A stretch of DNA of 64,000 nt from Streptomyces albus subsp. albus (GCF_000725885.1 NZ_JODR01000016.1:124001-188000), one strand, 5' to 3'. Positions 17,330 to 34,480 are shown, numbered from the stretch's first letter. A program made the numbers and translations. Notes: generated by a model from the letters alone, not told the origin.

Positions 17330-17336
17330 GGAGCGC

Positions 17337-18410
17337 GTGCAGGAACTCCACATTGACCCCGGTGTCCCCCTCGCCTCCCTGGCCCCGCTGACCACGCTGC
17401 GTCTGGGCGGGCCCGCGAAGCGGCTGGTCACCGCGACCACCGACGACGAGGTGATCGCGGCGGTCCGCGAGGCCGACGAGAGCGGCACCCCGCTGCTGAT
17501 CGTCGCCGGCGGCAGCAATCTCGTCATCGCAGACGAGGGCTTCGACGGCACCGTCCTGCGCATCGCCACCCGCGGCTTCGACCTCACCGGCAGCCGGCTG
17601 GAGCTGGCCGCCGGGGAGAACTGGTCGAAGGCTGTGGCCCGCACCGTCGAGGCGGGGCTGGCCGGTGTCGAGTGCCTCGCCGGCATCCCCGGCAGCGCGG
17701 GCGCCACCCCGATCCAGAACGTCGGTGCCTACGGCCAGGAAGTCTCCAGCACCCTCACCGAGGTCGTCGCCTACGACCGGCGCAGGGGCGAGGTGGTCAC
17801 CCTCACCAACGCCGAGTGCGACTTCTCCTACCGGCACAGCCGCTTCAAGGCCGACCCGGCCGGCCACGTCGTGCTGCGGGTCCGCTTCACCCTGGAGGAC
17901 GCGGAGGGCCTCTCCGCGCCGATCCGGTACGCCGAGACGGCCCGGCTGCTCGGGGTCGAGGCCGGTGACCGGGTGCCGGCGGCCCAGGCGCGCGAGGCCG
18001 TGCTGCGGCTGCGGGCCGGCAAGGGCATGGTCCTCGACCCGGACGACCACGACACCTGGTCCGCCGGTTCGTTCTTCACCAACCCGATCCTCGACGAGAC
18101 CGCGTTCGCCGCCTTCGTCGACCGGGTACGGGAGCGGCTCGGCCCCGACGTGGCGCCGCCCGCCTTCCCGGCGGGGGAGGGGCGCACGAAGACCTCGGCG
18201 GCCTGGCTGATCGACAAGGCGGGCTTCACCAAGGGGTACGGACAGGGCCCGGCCCGCATCTCCACCAAGCACACCCTGGCTCTGACCAACCGCGGCTCCG
18301 CCACCACGGCGGATCTGCTGGCGCTGGCCCGTGAGGTCCGCGACGGGGTGCACGAGGCGTTCGGCGTCACCCTCACCAACGAACCCGTGATGGTCGGCTG
18401 CGCACTGTGA
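17337..18410 (+). CDS. murB: UDP-N-acetylenolpyruvoylglucosamine reductase
   Basis: 357 aa. NADPH-dependent flavoenzyme that makes UDP-MurNAc, the second committed step of peptidoglycan synthesis. The FAD-binding motif LLIVAGGSNLVIADEGFDG is followed by AGIPGSAGATPIQNVGAYGQEV and FSYRHSRFK. The catalytic Ser lies in SAGSFFTNPIL, and the C-terminal part holds KTSAAWLIDKAGFTKGYG. This is the type I, Tyr-loop-containing form. GTG start as above. It converges on the adenosine deaminase gene with only 48 bp between the stops. Confidence 0.97.
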   Translation: MQELHIDPGVPLASLAPLTTLRLGGPAKRLVTATTDDEVIAAVREADESGTPLLIVAGGSNLVIADEGFDGTVLRIATRGFDLTGSRLELAAGENWSKAVARTVEAGLAGVECLAGIPGSAGATPIQNVGAYGQEVSSTLTEVVAYDRRRGEVVTLTNAECDFSYRHSRFKADPAGHVVLRVRFTLEDAEGLSAPIRYAETARLLGVEAGDRVPAAQAREAVLRLRAGKGMVLDPDDHDTWSAGSFFTNPILDETAFAAFVDRVRERLGPDVAPPAFPAGEGRTKTSAAWLIDKAGFTKGYGQGPARISTKHTLALTNRGSATTADLLALAREVRDGVHEAFGVTLTNEPVMVGCAL

Positions 18411-18458
18411 CACCGCTCGGCGGACGGCAACGGCCCGACCCGCGGCGGCGCGCGGCGG

Positions 18459-19490
18459 TCAGGGCTTGCCGAGCCAGGCGGTGATGTCGGCCAGGATGCG
18501 GCGCCGCAGCTCCTCGGGCATCGAGGCGCCCCGTACCGACTGGCGGGCCAGTTCCGCCAGTTCCTCGTCCGTGAACCCGTGCGCCCGCCGTACGAGTTCG
18601 TACTGGGCGGCCAGCCGGGAGCCGAACAGCAGGGGGTCGTCGGCGCCGAGCGCGATCGGTACGCCCGCGTCCCACAGCGCCCGCACCGGCACGTCCTCGG
18701 CCTTGTCGTAGACGCCCAGCGCCACGTTGGAGGCGGGGCAGACCTCGCAGGTGACCTGCCGTTCGGCGAGCCGGGCCAGCAGCCAGGGGTCCTCGGCGGC
18801 GCGGACGCCGTGGCCGATCCGGGCGGCGCGCAGGTCGTCCAGACAGTCGCGGACACTGCCGGGCCCCGACAGTTCACCGCCGTGCGGCGCGGCCAGCAGT
18901 CCGCCGTCCCGTGCGATGGCGAAGGCCCGGTCGAAGTCGCGGGCGAAACCGCGCCGTTCGTCGTTGGACAGACCGAAGCCGACGATGCCGCGGTCCTTGT
19001 AGCGCACCGCCAGCCGGGCGAGGGTACGGGCGTCGAGCGGGTGCTTCATCCGGTTGGCCGCGACCAGGACCCGCATGCCGAGTCCGGTCTCGCGGGACGC
19101 CGTCTCGACCGCGTCCAGGATGATCTCCAGCGCGGGGATCAGCCCGCCGAGCCGGGGGGCGTAGGAGGTCGGGTCGACCTGGATCTCCAGCCAGCGCGAA
19201 CCGTCGCGGACGTCCTCCTGCGCGGCCTCGCGGACCAGCCGCTGGATGTCCTCGGGGGACCGCAGACAGGATCTGGCGATGTCGTACAGCCGCTGGAAGC
19301 GGAACCAGCCGCGCTCGTCCGTGGCCCGCAGCTTGGGGGGCTCGCCGCCGCTGAGCGCCTCCGGCAGGTGCACGCCGTACTTGTCGGCCAGTTCCAGCAG
19401 CGTGGAGGGGCGCATGGACCCGGTGAAGTGCAGGTGCAGATGGGCTTTCGGCAGCGTGCGCAGGTCCCGCTCTCCGGAAGAGTGCAACAT
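18459..19490 (-). CDS. add: Adenosine deaminase family protein
   Basis: 343 aa from the ATG at 19490; an upstream GTG in frame is possible. Zinc-dependent purine nucleoside deaminase fold. Visible motifs: HLHLHFTGS (metal histidines H19, H21), LSNDERRGF, HGGELSG (catalytic Glu), RIGHGVRA (His) and ALGADDPLLFG (Asp pair). HFTG replaces the usual HLDG, which puts it in the actinobacterial adenosine deaminase-like subgroup. It would convert adenosine or deoxyadenosine to inosine in purine salvage. A perfect 21-bp hairpin lies upstream, ending the aminotransferase transcript. Confidence 0.88.
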   Translation of the reverse strand: MLHSSGERDLRTLPKAHLHLHFTGSMRPSTLLELADKYGVHLPEALSGGEPPKLRATDERGWFRFQRLYDIARSCLRSPEDIQRLVREAAQEDVRDGSRWLEIQVDPTSYAPRLGGLIPALEIILDAVETASRETGLGMRVLVAANRMKHPLDARTLARLAVRYKDRGIVGFGLSNDERRGFARDFDRAFAIARDGGLLAAPHGGELSGPGSVRDCLDDLRAARIGHGVRAAEDPWLLARLAERQVTCEVCPASNVALGVYDKAEDVPVRALWDAGVPIALGADDPLLFGSRLAAQYELVRRAHGFTDEELAELARQSVRGASMPEELRRRILADITAWLGKP

Positions 19491-19553
19491 CCCAAGATCC
19501 TGCCGTATGCGGACGTGTGACAGGTAGCGGGTTCCCTGAAGGGGGCCGTCCCG

Positions 19554-19600
19554 AAAGCGTGAGCGGGCCGGGGCACCCCGCCCCGGCCCGCTCACGCTTT
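19554..19600 (-). terminator. Very strong terminator between the aminotransferase and deaminase genes
   Basis: A perfect 21-bp inverted repeat (aaagcgtgagcgggccgggg... arm) with a 5-base acccc loop, starting 22 bases beyond the aminotransferase stop. Both flanking genes are on the minus strand, so it should separate their transcripts. Confidence 0.9.
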
Positions 19601-19621
19601 GGGTGCTCTGCGCCGGCCGCG

Positions 19622-20860
19622 TCAGTCGCGGGCCTCGGCCAGCAGCTTCTGGATCCGGGAGACGCCCTCGACCAGGTCCTCGTCGCCGAGCGCGTACGAG
19701 AGCCGCAGATAGCCGGGCGTGCCGAACGCCTCGCCGGGGACGACCGCGACCTCGACCTCCTCCAGGATCAGCGCGGCCAGCTCGACGCTGGTGGCGGGCC
19801 GCTTGCCGCGGATGTCCTTGCCCAGCAGGGCCTTGACCGACGGGTACGCGTAGAAGGCGCCCTCCGGCTCGGGGCAGACCACGCCGTCGATCTCGTTGAG
19901 CATCCGCACGATGGTGCGGCGGCGGCGGTCGAAGGCCTCGCGCATCGCGGCGACGGCGTCCAGGTCACCGGAGACGGCGGCCAGGGCGGCCATCTGCGAG
20001 ACGTTGCTGACGTTCGAGGTGGCGTGCGACTGGAGGTTCGTCGCGGCCTTGACCACGTCCTGCGGGCCGATGACCCAGCCCACGCGCCAGCCCGTCATGG
20101 CGTACGTCTTGGCCACGCCGTTGACGATCACGCACTTGTCGCGGAGCTCGGGGACGACCACCGGCATCGAGGAGAACTCGGCGTCGCCGTAGACCAGATG
20201 CTCGTAGATCTCGTCGGTGAGCACCCACAGCCCGTGCTCCAGCGCCCAGCGGCCGATCTCCTCGACCTGGGCGCGCGGGTAGACGGCACCGGTCGGGTTG
20301 GAGGGGGAGACGAACAGCAGCACCTTGGTCTTCTCGGTGCGCGCGGCCTCCAACTGCTCGACGGAGACGCGGTAGCCGGTCGTCTCGTCGGCGGTGACCT
20401 CCACCGGGACGCCGCCCGCCAGCCGGATGGACTCCGGGTAGGTCGTCCAGTACGGCGCCGGGACGATGACCTCGTCGCCCGGGTCCAGCAGGGCCGCGAA
20501 CGCCTCGTAGATGGCCTGCTTGCCGCCGTTGGTGACGAGGACCTGGGACGCCTCGATGCGGTAGCCGGAGTCGCGGAGCGTCTTGTCGGCGATGGCGGAC
20601 TTCAGTTCGGGGAGTCCGCCTGCCGGGGAGTAGCGGTGGTTCTTCGGGTCGCGCGCGGCGGTCACCGCGGCCTCGACGATGTAGTCGGGCGTCGGGAAGT
20701 CGGGCTCGCCGGCGCCGAAGCCGATGACGGGCCGGCCGGCGGCCTTGAGGGCCTTGGCCTTGGCGTCCACGGCCAGCGTGGCCGACTCGGAGATCGCGCT
20801 GATACGGGCCGACAGGCGGCGCTCGGACGGGGGCTGTGCAGGGGGAGTCGCTGCGGTCAT
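19622..20860 (-). CDS. aspC: Pyridoxal-phosphate aspartate aminotransferase (class I)
   Basis: 412 aa from the ATG at 20860; another ATG at 20869 is possible and neither has a strong ribosome site. Fold type I aminotransferase of the aspartate/prephenate subgroup. [15 protein letters not shown] recognises substrate, [11 protein letters not shown] binds the cofactor phosphate, SPSNPTG and DEIYEHLVY contact the ring, and the Schiff-base Lys is in [16 protein letters not shown]. It ends with GYLRLSYA, which supplies the carboxylate-binding Arg. It interconverts aspartate and oxaloacetate, and may act on prephenate as related enzymes do. It is divergent from tRNA-Trp and secE. Confidence 0.93.
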   Translation of the reverse strand: MTAATPPAQPPSERRLSARISAISESATLAVDAKAKALKAAGRPVIGFGAGEPDFPTPDYIVEAAVTAARDPKNHRYSPAGGLPELKSAIADKTLRDSGYRIEASQVLVTNGGKQAIYEAFAALLDPGDEVIVPAPYWTTYPESIRLAGGVPVEVTADETTGYRVSVEQLEAARTEKTKVLLFVSPSNPTGAVYPRAQVEEIGRWALEHGLWVLTDEIYEHLVYGDAEFSSMPVVVPELRDKCVIVNGVAKTYAMTGWRVGWVIGPQDVVKAATNLQSHATSNVSNVSQMAALAAVSGDLDAVAAMREAFDRRRRTIVRMLNEIDGVVCPEPEGAFYAYPSVKALLGKDIRGKRPATSVELAALILEEVEVAVVPGEAFGTPGYLRLSYALGDEDLVEGVSRIQKLLAEARD

Positions 20861-21052
20861 ACAAGGCATGTTCGCAGACCCGGCGGACCCCGGGCACGGG
20901 GGTTTGGCGGCGGCCGGAGCCCATCCTGTTCGACGGCTGGCCGCTGAGCACGTACACTCACACGTCGTCGGCCTTCGCCCACCGCTCACAGTGCGTGTTC
21001 CTCACGCACTCCATGCGACGACATGGATGCGGTAGGTTGAGGAGGACACCAA

Positions 21053-21125
21053 AGGGTCGTAGCTCAATTGGTAGAGCACTGGTCTCCAAAACCAGCGGTT
21101 GGGGGTTCGAGTCCCTCCGGCCCTG
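21053..21125 (+). tRNA. tRNA-Trp (anticodon CCA)
   Basis: 73 nt. Acceptor agggtcg pairs with cggccct (one wobble). Anticodon stem ctggt/accag encloses ctccaaa with CCA at 21086-21088. A TAGGTT -10-like hexamer lies at 21033-21038. tRNA-Trp just before secE is the usual bacterial order. Confidence 0.97.
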
Positions 21126-21249
21126 CTATACACACGTCGCCAAGGTGTGTGCGTGCGTATGTGTTGCAACGACTGAATGCACTGACATTGCACCGCCGTG
21201 CGGCCGGGCCGGACGCCGCAGGGCAACGACCCGGATCAGGTGAGGACGA

Positions 21250-21534
21250 GTGACGGAGATCACGGATACCACCGAGGTCCCCGAGCCCGGAGGGTCGTCC
21301 GAGGGCAAGAAGAAGCCCCGTAAGGGCGGTAAGCGGGCGAAGAAGGGCCCCCTCGGCCGCCTCGCGCTCTTCTACCGTCAGATCGTCGCAGAGCTTCGCA
21401 AGGTCGTCTGGCCGACGCGGCAGCAGCTCTCCACGTACACGAGCGTGGTGATCGTCTTCGTCATCATCATCATCGCTTTGGTGTTCGTGATTGACTATGG
21501 GTTGACCGAAGTCATGAAATACGTCTTCGGCTGA
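21250..21534 (+). CDS. secE: Preprotein translocase subunit SecE
   Basis: 94 aa, GTG at 21250 behind tgagga. A Lys/Gly-rich cytoplasmic N-terminus (KKKPRKGGKRAKK) precedes the amphipathic helix FYRQIVAELRKVVWPTRQQL, the family signature. One membrane helix follows (VVIVFVIIIIALVFVIDYGL). It clamps SecY in the translocon. It stands between tRNA-Trp and nusG as expected. Confidence 0.97.
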   Translation: MTEITDTTEVPEPGGSSEGKKKPRKGGKRAKKGPLGRLALFYRQIVAELRKVVWPTRQQLSTYTSVVIVFVIIIIALVFVIDYGLTEVMKYVFG

Positions 21535-21545
21535 CCTCCCGCGCG

Positions 21546-21565
21546 AAGCCCCCATCGCGGGGCTT
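21546..21565 (+). terminator. Hairpin between secE and nusG
   Basis: aagcccc and ggggctt form a 7-bp stem around catcgc, followed by ttcc. It is short, so partial termination or attenuation before nusG is more likely than a full stop. Confidence 0.5.
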
Positions 21566-21607
21566 TCCGCATGTTCGACCCCTTGAAGCCAGGAAGAAGC
21601 AGCCACC

Positions 21608-22495
21608 GTGTCTGAGCCGAACATGAACGATGCCGTCGAGCCCGCCCAGGGTGACGACACGGCGCGCGACATCGTCGAGGCAGCGGACAGCAGCGTCGAC
21701 CGGGCGGAAGCCGCCGAGGCCGCTGCCGGTGAGCCCGCCGAGGAGGCCGCTGTCCGCGACGCCGGGGACGCCGCAGCCGACGCCGCCGACGGGGCCGAGG
21801 CCGCGGAGGACACGGCCGGCGAGGGTGAAGAGGCTGCCGAGGCCGGCGCCGAGGAGGCCGAGGAGGAGCAGGTCGATCCCGTCGCCCAGCTCCGCGAGGA
21901 ACTGCGCCACCTGCCCGGCGAGTGGTACGTCATCCACACCTACGCCGGTTACGAGAAGCGCGTGAAGGCCAACCTGGAGCAGCGCGCCGTCTCGCTGAAC
22001 GTCGAGGACTTCATCTACCAGGCCGAGGTCCCCGAGGAAGAGATCGTCCAGATCAAGAACGGCGAGCGGAAGAACGTCCGGCAGAACAAGCTGCCCGGCT
22101 ACGTTCTCGTCCGGATGGACCTGACGAACGAGTCCTGGGGCGTCGTCCGCAACACGCCGGGCGTCACGGGCTTCGTCGGCAACGCCTACGACCCGTACCC
22201 GCTGACGCTGGACGAGATCGTCAAGATGCTCGCCCCCGAGGCCGAGGAGAAGGCCGCCAAGGCCGCCGCGGCCGACGAGGAGGGCAAGCCGGCCGGTGGT
22301 GGCCGCAAGGTCGAGGTCCAGGTGCTCGACTTCGAGGTCGGCGACTCGGTCACCGTCACCGACGGTCCGTTCGCCACCCTCCAGGCGACCATCAACGAGA
22401 TCAACGCCGACTCGAAGAAGGTCAAGGGCCTCGTCGAGATCTTCGGCCGCGAGACCCCGGTCGAGCTGAGCTTCGACCAGATCCAGAAGAACTGA
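21608..22495 (+). CDS. nusG: Transcription termination/antitermination factor NusG
   Basis: 295 aa, GTG at 21608. Residues 1 to about 95 are an acidic Ala/Glu/Asp extension typical of Streptomyces NusG. The NGN domain follows ([20 protein letters not shown] ... [26 protein letters not shown]), which binds the RNA polymerase clamp. After an Ala/Glu linker comes the KOW domain ([17 protein letters not shown] ... [18 protein letters not shown]), the contact to Rho or ribosomal S10. It is followed by a strong terminator. Confidence 0.97.
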   Translation: MSEPNMNDAVEPAQGDDTARDIVEAADSSVDRAEAAEAAAGEPAEEAAVRDAGDAAADAADGAEAAEDTAGEGEEAAEAGAEEAEEEQVDPVAQLREELRHLPGEWYVIHTYAGYEKRVKANLEQRAVSLNVEDFIYQAEVPEEEIVQIKNGERKNVRQNKLPGYVLVRMDLTNESWGVVRNTPGVTGFVGNAYDPYPLTLDEIVKMLAPEAEEKAAKAAAADEEGKPAGGGRKVEVQVLDFEVGDSVTVTDGPFATLQATINEINADSKKVKGLVEIFGRETPVELSFDQIQKN

Positions 22496-22556
22496 TCCCC
22501 GCCGCGTCCGCCCCGCCCACAGCGGTGCGGGCGGCGGGCGAACCCCAGCTTCCGGA

Positions 22557-22590
22557 CAGGTCAGGAAGGGCTCAGGCCCTTCCTGACCTG
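22557..22590 (+). terminator. Terminator after nusG
   Basis: A perfect 14-bp stem (caggtcaggaaggg/cccttcctgacctg) with a 6-base loop, 61 bases past the nusG stop. Confidence 0.9.
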
Positions 22591-22596
22591 CTCGGT

Positions 22597-22626
22597 TTCA
22601 AGCCGCAGAACGGTACGGGCTATCGT
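22597..22626 (+). promoter_or_regulatory. Possible promoter of rplK-rplA
   Basis: TTCAAG at 22597-22602 and TATCGT at 22621-22626 with 18-bp spacing, directly after the nusG terminator. The transcript would carry a leader of about 60 bases, where L1 autoregulation could act. Confidence 0.45.
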
Positions 22627-22694
22627 TGTGCGGTATGCCTCCGCCCGGGTGAAGGGTGGGGGAGAGTCACAACTCACCAGGACCCGGAGAGAAC

Positions 22695-23129
22695 ATGCCT
22701 CCCAAGAAGAAGAAGGTCGCGGGGCTGATCAAGCTCCAGATCCAGGCCGGCCAGGCGAACCCGGCTCCGCCCGTCGGCCCGGCGCTGGGTCAGCACGGCG
22801 TCAACATCATGGAGTTCTGCAAGGCCTACAACGCCGCGACCGAGTCGCAGCGTGGCTGGGTCATCCCGGTGGAGATCACGGTCTACGAGGACCGCTCCTT
22901 CGACTTCGTGACCAAGACGCCGCCGGCCGCGAAGATGATCCTCAAGGCCGCGGGCGTGGAGAAGGGCTCCGGCACTCCGCACACCGAGAAGGTCGCGAAG
23001 ATCACCCGCGAGCAGGTGCGTGAGATCGCCAGCACCAAGATGCCCGACCTCAACGCGAACGACCTGGACCAGGCGGAGAAGATCATCGCCGGTACCGCCC
23101 GTTCCATGGGTGTGACCGTCGAGGGCTGA
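22695..23129 (+). CDS. rplK: 50S ribosomal protein L11
   Basis: 144 aa, ATG at 22695 with ggagag upstream. It begins [18 protein letters not shown] with [20 protein letters not shown], the N-terminal domain that with 23S rRNA forms the GTPase centre and the thiostrepton site. The C-terminal rRNA-binding domain ends with [14 protein letters not shown]11 is also needed for RelA activation, so it links to the stringent response and antibiotic control in this genus. Followed by rplA. Confidence 0.97.
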   Translation: MPPKKKKVAGLIKLQIQAGQANPAPPVGPALGQHGVNIMEFCKAYNAATESQRGWVIPVEITVYEDRSFDFVTKTPPAAKMILKAAGVEKGSGTPHTEKVAKITREQVREIASTKMPDLNANDLDQAEKIIAGTARSMGVTVEG

Positions 23130-23211
23130 CCGCCCCCGACGTTCCCACCGAACCGCCGTGGGAGGGCCAGGCGCTGGCCCGTACCACGACTCCATACCGT
23201 CAGGAGCAGCA

Positions 23212-23934
23212 GTGAAGCGCAGCAAGCACCTCCGCGAAGCGGAAGCGAAGATCGACAGGACGCGGCTGTACGCGCCCCTGGAGGCCGTCCGCCTCGCCAA
23301 GGAGACCGCCACGAAGAAGTTCGACTCGACCGTCGAGGTCGCCATGCGTCTGGGTGTCGACCCGCGCAAGGCCGACCAGATGGTCCGCGGCACCGTCAAC
23401 CTCCCGCACGGCACCGGTAAGACCGCCCGGGTCCTGGTCTTCGCGACCGGTGACCGTGCTGCGGCTGCGGAGGCCGCGGGCGCCGACATCGTCGGCTCCG
23501 ACGAACTGATCGAGGAGGTCGCCGGCGGCCGTCTCGACTTCGACGCCGTCGTCGCCACCCCGGACCTGATGGGCAAGGTCGGCCGCCTGGGCCGCGTGCT
23601 CGGTCCGCGTGGTCTGATGCCGAACCCGAAGACCGGCACCGTCACCCCCGACGTGGCCAAGGCCGTCGGCGACATCAAGGGCGGCAAGATCGAGTTCCGC
23701 GTCGACAAGCACGCCAACCTGCACTTCATCATCGGCAAGGCGTCCTTCGGCGAGCAGCAGCTCGTCGAGAACTACGCCGCCGCCCTTGAGGAGATCACCA
23801 GGCTGAAGCCCGCCGCGGCGAAGGGCCGGTACATCAAGAAGGCCACCTTCACCACCACGATGGGCCCGGGCGTCCCGGTCGACCCGAACCGCACCCGCAA
23901 CCTCCTCGTCGAGGAGGACCCGGCCGCGGTCTGA
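23212..23934 (+). CDS. rplA: 50S ribosomal protein L1
   Basis: 240 aa, GTG at 23212 behind caggagcag. Conserved segments are [39 protein letters not shown] and [15 protein letters not shown]. It forms the L1 stalk at the E site and usually represses its own rplKA messenger. It is the last gene of the unit, followed by an 18-bp hairpin. Confidence 0.97.
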   Translation: MKRSKHLREAEAKIDRTRLYAPLEAVRLAKETATKKFDSTVEVAMRLGVDPRKADQMVRGTVNLPHGTGKTARVLVFATGDRAAAAEAAGADIVGSDELIEEVAGGRLDFDAVVATPDLMGKVGRLGRVLGPRGLMPNPKTGTVTPDVAKAVGDIKGGKIEFRVDKHANLHFIIGKASFGEQQLVENYAAALEEITRLKPAAAKGRYIKKATFTTTMGPGVPVDPNRTRNLLVEEDPAAV

Positions 23935-23960
23935 TCCGCGACCGGCCCCGCAGGCGCACG

Positions 23961-24002
23961 GAAGGCCGGTGTCCGCTCCTTGGCGAGCGGGCACCGGCCT
24001 TC
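23961..24002 (+). terminator. Terminator after rplA
   Basis: An 18-bp stem (gaaggccggtgtccgctc with gagcgggcaccggccttc, one wobble) around a 6-base loop, 26 bases past the rplA stop. Confidence 0.9.
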
Positions 24003-24182
24003 GCCGTTCCCGGCCCGTACGACCCGCCCTGACGGGCCCTGGCCCCCGACCGCCTGCCGAGGCGGCGGGGACGGGAACCCGTACCGGCACCCGGGGCGTC
24101 TGAGCCCTTGCATAAGGTGTCGGTGAAGAGCGGGGGGTCACGGGGTCCTCCGCGCCTGCGAAAAGCGAACAGGGGGAGCCCC

Positions 24183-25034
24183 ATGGGGAAGACCCGCATA
24201 GCGGCGGTCGCCGCGGGTGTCGTACTGATGGCGGGCCTGACGGCCTGTGGCAGCGACAAGGGCGACGGTGGCGGGGGCGACGCGAAGGGCGGCGGCGGTT
24301 CGCCCGTGCAGGGCGCTTTGGCGGCGCTCCAGAAGGCGTCCAAGGCCACTGACAAGCAGAGCTCCACGGTGGCCGACGGCGAGCAGAAGATGACCGTCGA
24401 GGGCAAGCCCGTCACCATGAAGATGAGGGGCCGCTTCGACTGGTCGTCCGGCGGTATGCAGGGCGAGGCGGACATCGTGACCAACGGCACGCCGACCCAG
24501 GCGCGCTACCTGTCGGACGCGATGTACTCCAAGCTGCCGCAGCCCGTGCAGGGCAAGCAGTGGATCAAGATGGAGTACGACGCCATGGCCAAGCAGAACG
24601 CCAGCGGCGCGCTCCTGAAGGACCAGTTGCAGAACAACAACCCGGCGCGTTCGGTCCAGCTGCTGCTGGCCAGCGGCAAGGTCAAGTCCGCGGGGACCGA
24701 GACGGTCCGCGGGCAGAAGGCCACCCGTTACACCGGCACGCTGAGCCTCTCCGAGCTGGTGCGCATGCAGTCCAAGGACTTGTCGGAGTCCGACAAGAAG
24801 GCGCTGGAGCAGCAGTTCAAGCAGACCGGCATGGAGTCGGAGAAGATCGATCTGTGGATCGACGAGAACGACCTGCTGGTCAAGAAGCGTGAGGTCGCCG
24901 AGGGCTCGGAGTCGCAGATGGAGAACACCGTCTACTACTCCGACTACGGCACCGAGGTCGAGGTGAGCGCCCCGCCGGCCTCGCAGGTCCTGGACGGCTC
25001 GCAGGCGAACAGCGGGGGCACCGGCCTCAGCTGA
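24183..25034 (+). CDS. Secreted lipoprotein (LppX/LprG/LolA-like fold suspected)
   Basis: 283 aa, ATG at 24183 behind ggggag. Signal peptide with lipobox: [18 protein letters not shown] then L-T-A-C, with Cys22 as the lipidated residue. A Gly/Asp linker follows. The mature part has repeated beta-strand patterns ([37 protein letters not shown]) and an [15 protein letters not shown] strand. This is typical of the half-barrel lipoproteins that carry lipids or sense the cell surface in actinobacteria. The gene is flanked by terminators on both sides and so is an independent unit inserted between rplKA and rplJL, a position conserved in Streptomyces. Confidence 0.85.
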   Translation: MGKTRIAAVAAGVVLMAGLTACGSDKGDGGGGDAKGGGGSPVQGALAALQKASKATDKQSSTVADGEQKMTVEGKPVTMKMRGRFDWSSGGMQGEADIVTNGTPTQARYLSDAMYSKLPQPVQGKQWIKMEYDAMAKQNASGALLKDQLQNNNPARSVQLLLASGKVKSAGTETVRGQKATRYTGTLSLSELVRMQSKDLSESDKKALEQQFKQTGMESEKIDLWIDENDLLVKKREVAEGSESQMENTVYYSDYGTEVEVSAPPASQVLDGSQANSGGTGLS

Positions 25035-25043
25035 GCACCTTTG

Positions 25044-25076
25044 CGGGCGCCGGGCCGCGAGCCGGCCGGGCGCCCG
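25044..25076 (+). terminator. Terminator after the lipoprotein gene
   Basis: cgggcgcc pairs with ggcgcccg, with further pairing inside (gggcc/ggcc). It begins 10 bases after the stop. Confidence 0.7.
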
Positions 25077-25098
25077 GTGCGCGGGCCCGGGAGTGGAT

Positions 25099-25351
25099 TT
25101 GGTGCTTCCGGGCCCGTTCGCGTACTCTCGGGACGAAGCCAAAGACCGCTGGTCGTCGTCGTGCGCGTGCAGAGTGCCGACGGCCGAAGGATCCGCTCGC
25201 TGCGGACGACCCGCGCAGGTGTTCGTGGAAGCCACTCCCGTCGTGCCGTGCGTACGGCGGTCGAGTCACGCCCCATGCGCCCTGCGCTGGGGCGTTCGTC
25301 GTGTTCAGCCCCTTCCGAGCGGTCCTCATCACCGGAAGGAGGCCGAGGCTC
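25099..25351 (+). promoter_or_regulatory. rplJ promoter and long 5' leader
   Basis: TTGGTG at 25099-25104 and TACTCT at 25123-25128, spacing 18, would start a transcript near 25135, leaving a leader of about 217 bases before rplJ. Long leaders ahead of rplJL are known in many bacteria to bind L10-(L12)4 and repress translation. The sequence just ahead of the ribosome site (cgccccatgcgccctgcgctggggcg) can fold into a hairpin. The promoter is read directly; the L10 operator role is inference. Confidence 0.55.
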
Positions 25352-25924
25352 ATGGCGAGGGAACAGGTCGCGCCTGACAAGATCGCAGCCGTTGAGGAGA
25401 TCACGAACAAGTTCCGTGACTCCAGCGCCGCTGTGGTCACCGCGTACACCGGACTCTCCGTGGCCCAGCTCAAGGAGCTGCGCCGTGCGCTCGGTGACAA
25501 CGCTCAGTACCGTGTGGTGAAGAACACGCTGACCAAGATCGCGGCCAAGGAAGCCGGGATCACCGAGCTGGACGAGTACCTTTCGGGCTCGTCGGCTGTC
25601 GCCTTCGTGACCGGTGACCCGGTCGAGGCGGCGAAGGGTCTTCGTGACTTCGCCAAGGAGAACCCCGCCCTCGTGATCAAGGGCGGCATCGTCGACGGCG
25701 CGCTGTACGGCGCCGACGACCTCAACAAGCTCGCGGACCTCGAGTCCCGCGAGGTGCTGCTCGCCAAGCTGGCCGGTGGCATGAAGGCGTCCATGGCCAA
25801 GGCCGCGGCGACCTTCCAGGCCCCGCTCTCGAAGTTCGTCCGCACTGCGGACGCGCTTCGCAGCAAGGTCGAAGAGCAGGGCGGTGCCGACACCACGGCT
25901 CCCGCCGAGGCCGAGGCCGAGTAA
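25352..25924 (+). CDS. rplJ: 50S ribosomal protein L10
   Basis: 190 aa, ATG at 25352 behind ggagg. [17 protein letters not shown], then [22 protein letters not shown] and [12 protein letters not shown] mark the rRNA-binding domain. The C-terminal helix region ([23 protein letters not shown]) carries the L7/L12 dimers. An acidic Ala/Glu tail makes it slightly longer than the E. coli protein. It is co-transcribed with rplL, 114 bp downstream. Confidence 0.96.
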   Translation: MAREQVAPDKIAAVEEITNKFRDSSAAVVTAYTGLSVAQLKELRRALGDNAQYRVVKNTLTKIAAKEAGITELDEYLSGSSAVAFVTGDPVEAAKGLRDFAKENPALVIKGGIVDGALYGADDLNKLADLESREVLLAKLAGGMKASMAKAAATFQAPLSKFVRTADALRSKVEEQGGADTTAPAEAEAE

Positions 25925-26038
25925 CCGGTACGCGCGCAGGCGCGCTCCGGGTGCTCGCCGCACTCGGTCGCAGCGGGCCGTGAGCCCGCCGACATATCGA
26001 TCCGGCACCAGCCGACTTAAGTGGAAGGACCCGCAACC

Positions 26039-26428
26039 ATGGCGAAGCTCAGCCAGGACGAACTGCTCGCCCAGTTCGAGGAGATGACCCTCATCGAGCT
26101 CTCCGACTTCGTGAAGAAGTTCGAGGAGAAGTTCGACGTCGAGGCCGCCGCCCCGGCCGCCGCCGTTGTCGCCGCGCCGGCCCAGGGTGGCGGCGAGGGT
26201 GGCGCCGAGCCGGAGAAGGACGAGTTCGACGTCATCCTCACCGGCGCCGGCGACAAGAAGATCCAGGTCATCAAGGTCGTGCGTGAGCTGACCTCCCTGG
26301 GTCTGAAGGAGGCCAAGGAGCTCGTGGACAGCACCCCGAAGCCGGTCCTCGAGAAGGTCGCCAAGGACGCCGCCGACAAGGCCAAGGAGTCCCTCGAGGG
26401 CGCCGGCGCCAGCGTCGAGGTCAAGTGA
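26039..26428 (+). CDS. rplL: 50S ribosomal protein L7/L12
   Basis: 129 aa, ATG at 26039 behind ggaagga. The N-terminal dimerisation helix pair ([20 protein letters not shown]) is joined by a flexible Ala/Gly hinge to the factor-binding domain (KEKDEF-type: [20 protein letters not shown] ... [17 protein letters not shown]). This domain recruits EF-Tu and EF-G. A strong terminator follows. Confidence 0.97.
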   Translation: MAKLSQDELLAQFEEMTLIELSDFVKKFEEKFDVEAAAPAAAVVAAPAQGGGEGGAEPEKDEFDVILTGAGDKKIQVIKVVRELTSLGLKEAKELVDSTPKPVLEKVAKDAADKAKESLEGAGASVEVK

Positions 26429-26505
26429 CCCCAGCTCGTCGGGTCACCGGCCCGCCGAGTCACCACGCAGTACCGTCGGCCACCCTCGCGGGGTAGGCCG
26501 GCAGC

Positions 26506-26539
26506 GGAGGGCGATCACCCAGACGGGTGGTCGCCCTCC
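26506..26539 (+). terminator. Terminator after rplL
   Basis: ggagggcgatcaccc with gggtggtcgccctcc, a 15-bp stem with one wobble, loop agac. Confidence 0.9.
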
Positions 26540-26810
26540 GGCGTTGCCGGAGCGGTCGCGGCACCCGACGGCGACGACGGGTATGGTGATCTTCGTTGCT
26601 CCTGGGGGCCTTGACGAACGGCACGCAGCGCGCAATTCTCGGGACGCGTCGTCACATCGATCCGATTCCGAGGCATGGATCGTGGGCGAAGCGGGAAGTG
26701 TTGCGGCAGGCACGCAGCACCACAGCCAAGCACGTCCGTCCCGGCGTATCGAGGCCGCCGGGGACGGGGGCGGAACGAGAAGAACAATCGCAGGAGGAGG
26801 AGACCGGGGC

Positions 26811-26867
26811 GTGAGCCGGTTTCCCGAAATCCTTTCTGGACATCAGTGGGTCTTGTGGCTACACTGA
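26811..26867 (+). CDS. Possible 18-residue leader peptide upstream of rpoB
   Basis: GTG at 26811 is preceded by aggaggagga (26792-26801), an almost perfect ribosome-binding sequence, and ends at TGA 26865-26867. The peptide ends WVLWLH, with two Trp codons. The coding segment spans the -35 and -10 of the rpoB promoter, so it can only be translated from a transcript started further upstream. It has no homology that I recognise. It could be chance, but such a good ribosome site in non-coding DNA is unusual. Confidence 0.35.
   Translation: MSRFPEILSGHQWVLWLH
26837..26865 (+). promoter_or_regulatory. rpoB promoter
   Basis: TGGACA at 26837-26842 and TACACT at 26860-26865 with exactly 17 bp between them. 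A close match to the vegetative sigma consensus. Confidence 0.75.
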
Positions 26868-26958
26868 CCCTTTGCGCTGCCTATTAGCTGCCCCCCTGCC
26901 CGTCACCAGGGGCGCCGGTACGCGTGTAGAGAGTCCGAGCCCTCGGAAGGACCCCCTC

Positions 26959-30441
<3,483 letters not shown>

Positions 30442-30533
30442 CGGAGTCGGCCGGGGCCGCATCCGCTGTGCCCCGGCCCTCCCCGCGACCCGTTCAGACC
30501 ATTGACATACGACCCTGAGAGGGATTGACGAGA

Positions 30534-34433
<3,900 letters not shown>

Positions 34434-34480
34434 GCGGGCTGAGGCCCGGCAGGTCCGTTCAGCGGCCTTGACGCGCTGAG

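Larger units (their letters stand above)
26429..26958 (+). other. 530-bp rplL-rpoB intergenic region
   Basis: It holds, in order, the rplL terminator (26506-26539), a TATGGT -10-like hexamer at 26582-26587 without a good -35, about 200 bp with no recognised feature, a strong ribosome site with an 18-codon open frame (26811-26867), and the rpoB promoter overlapping that frame. The leader from the rpoB start site to the TTG is about 87 bases and includes the AT-richer stretch gcctattagctg. Confidence 0.6.
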
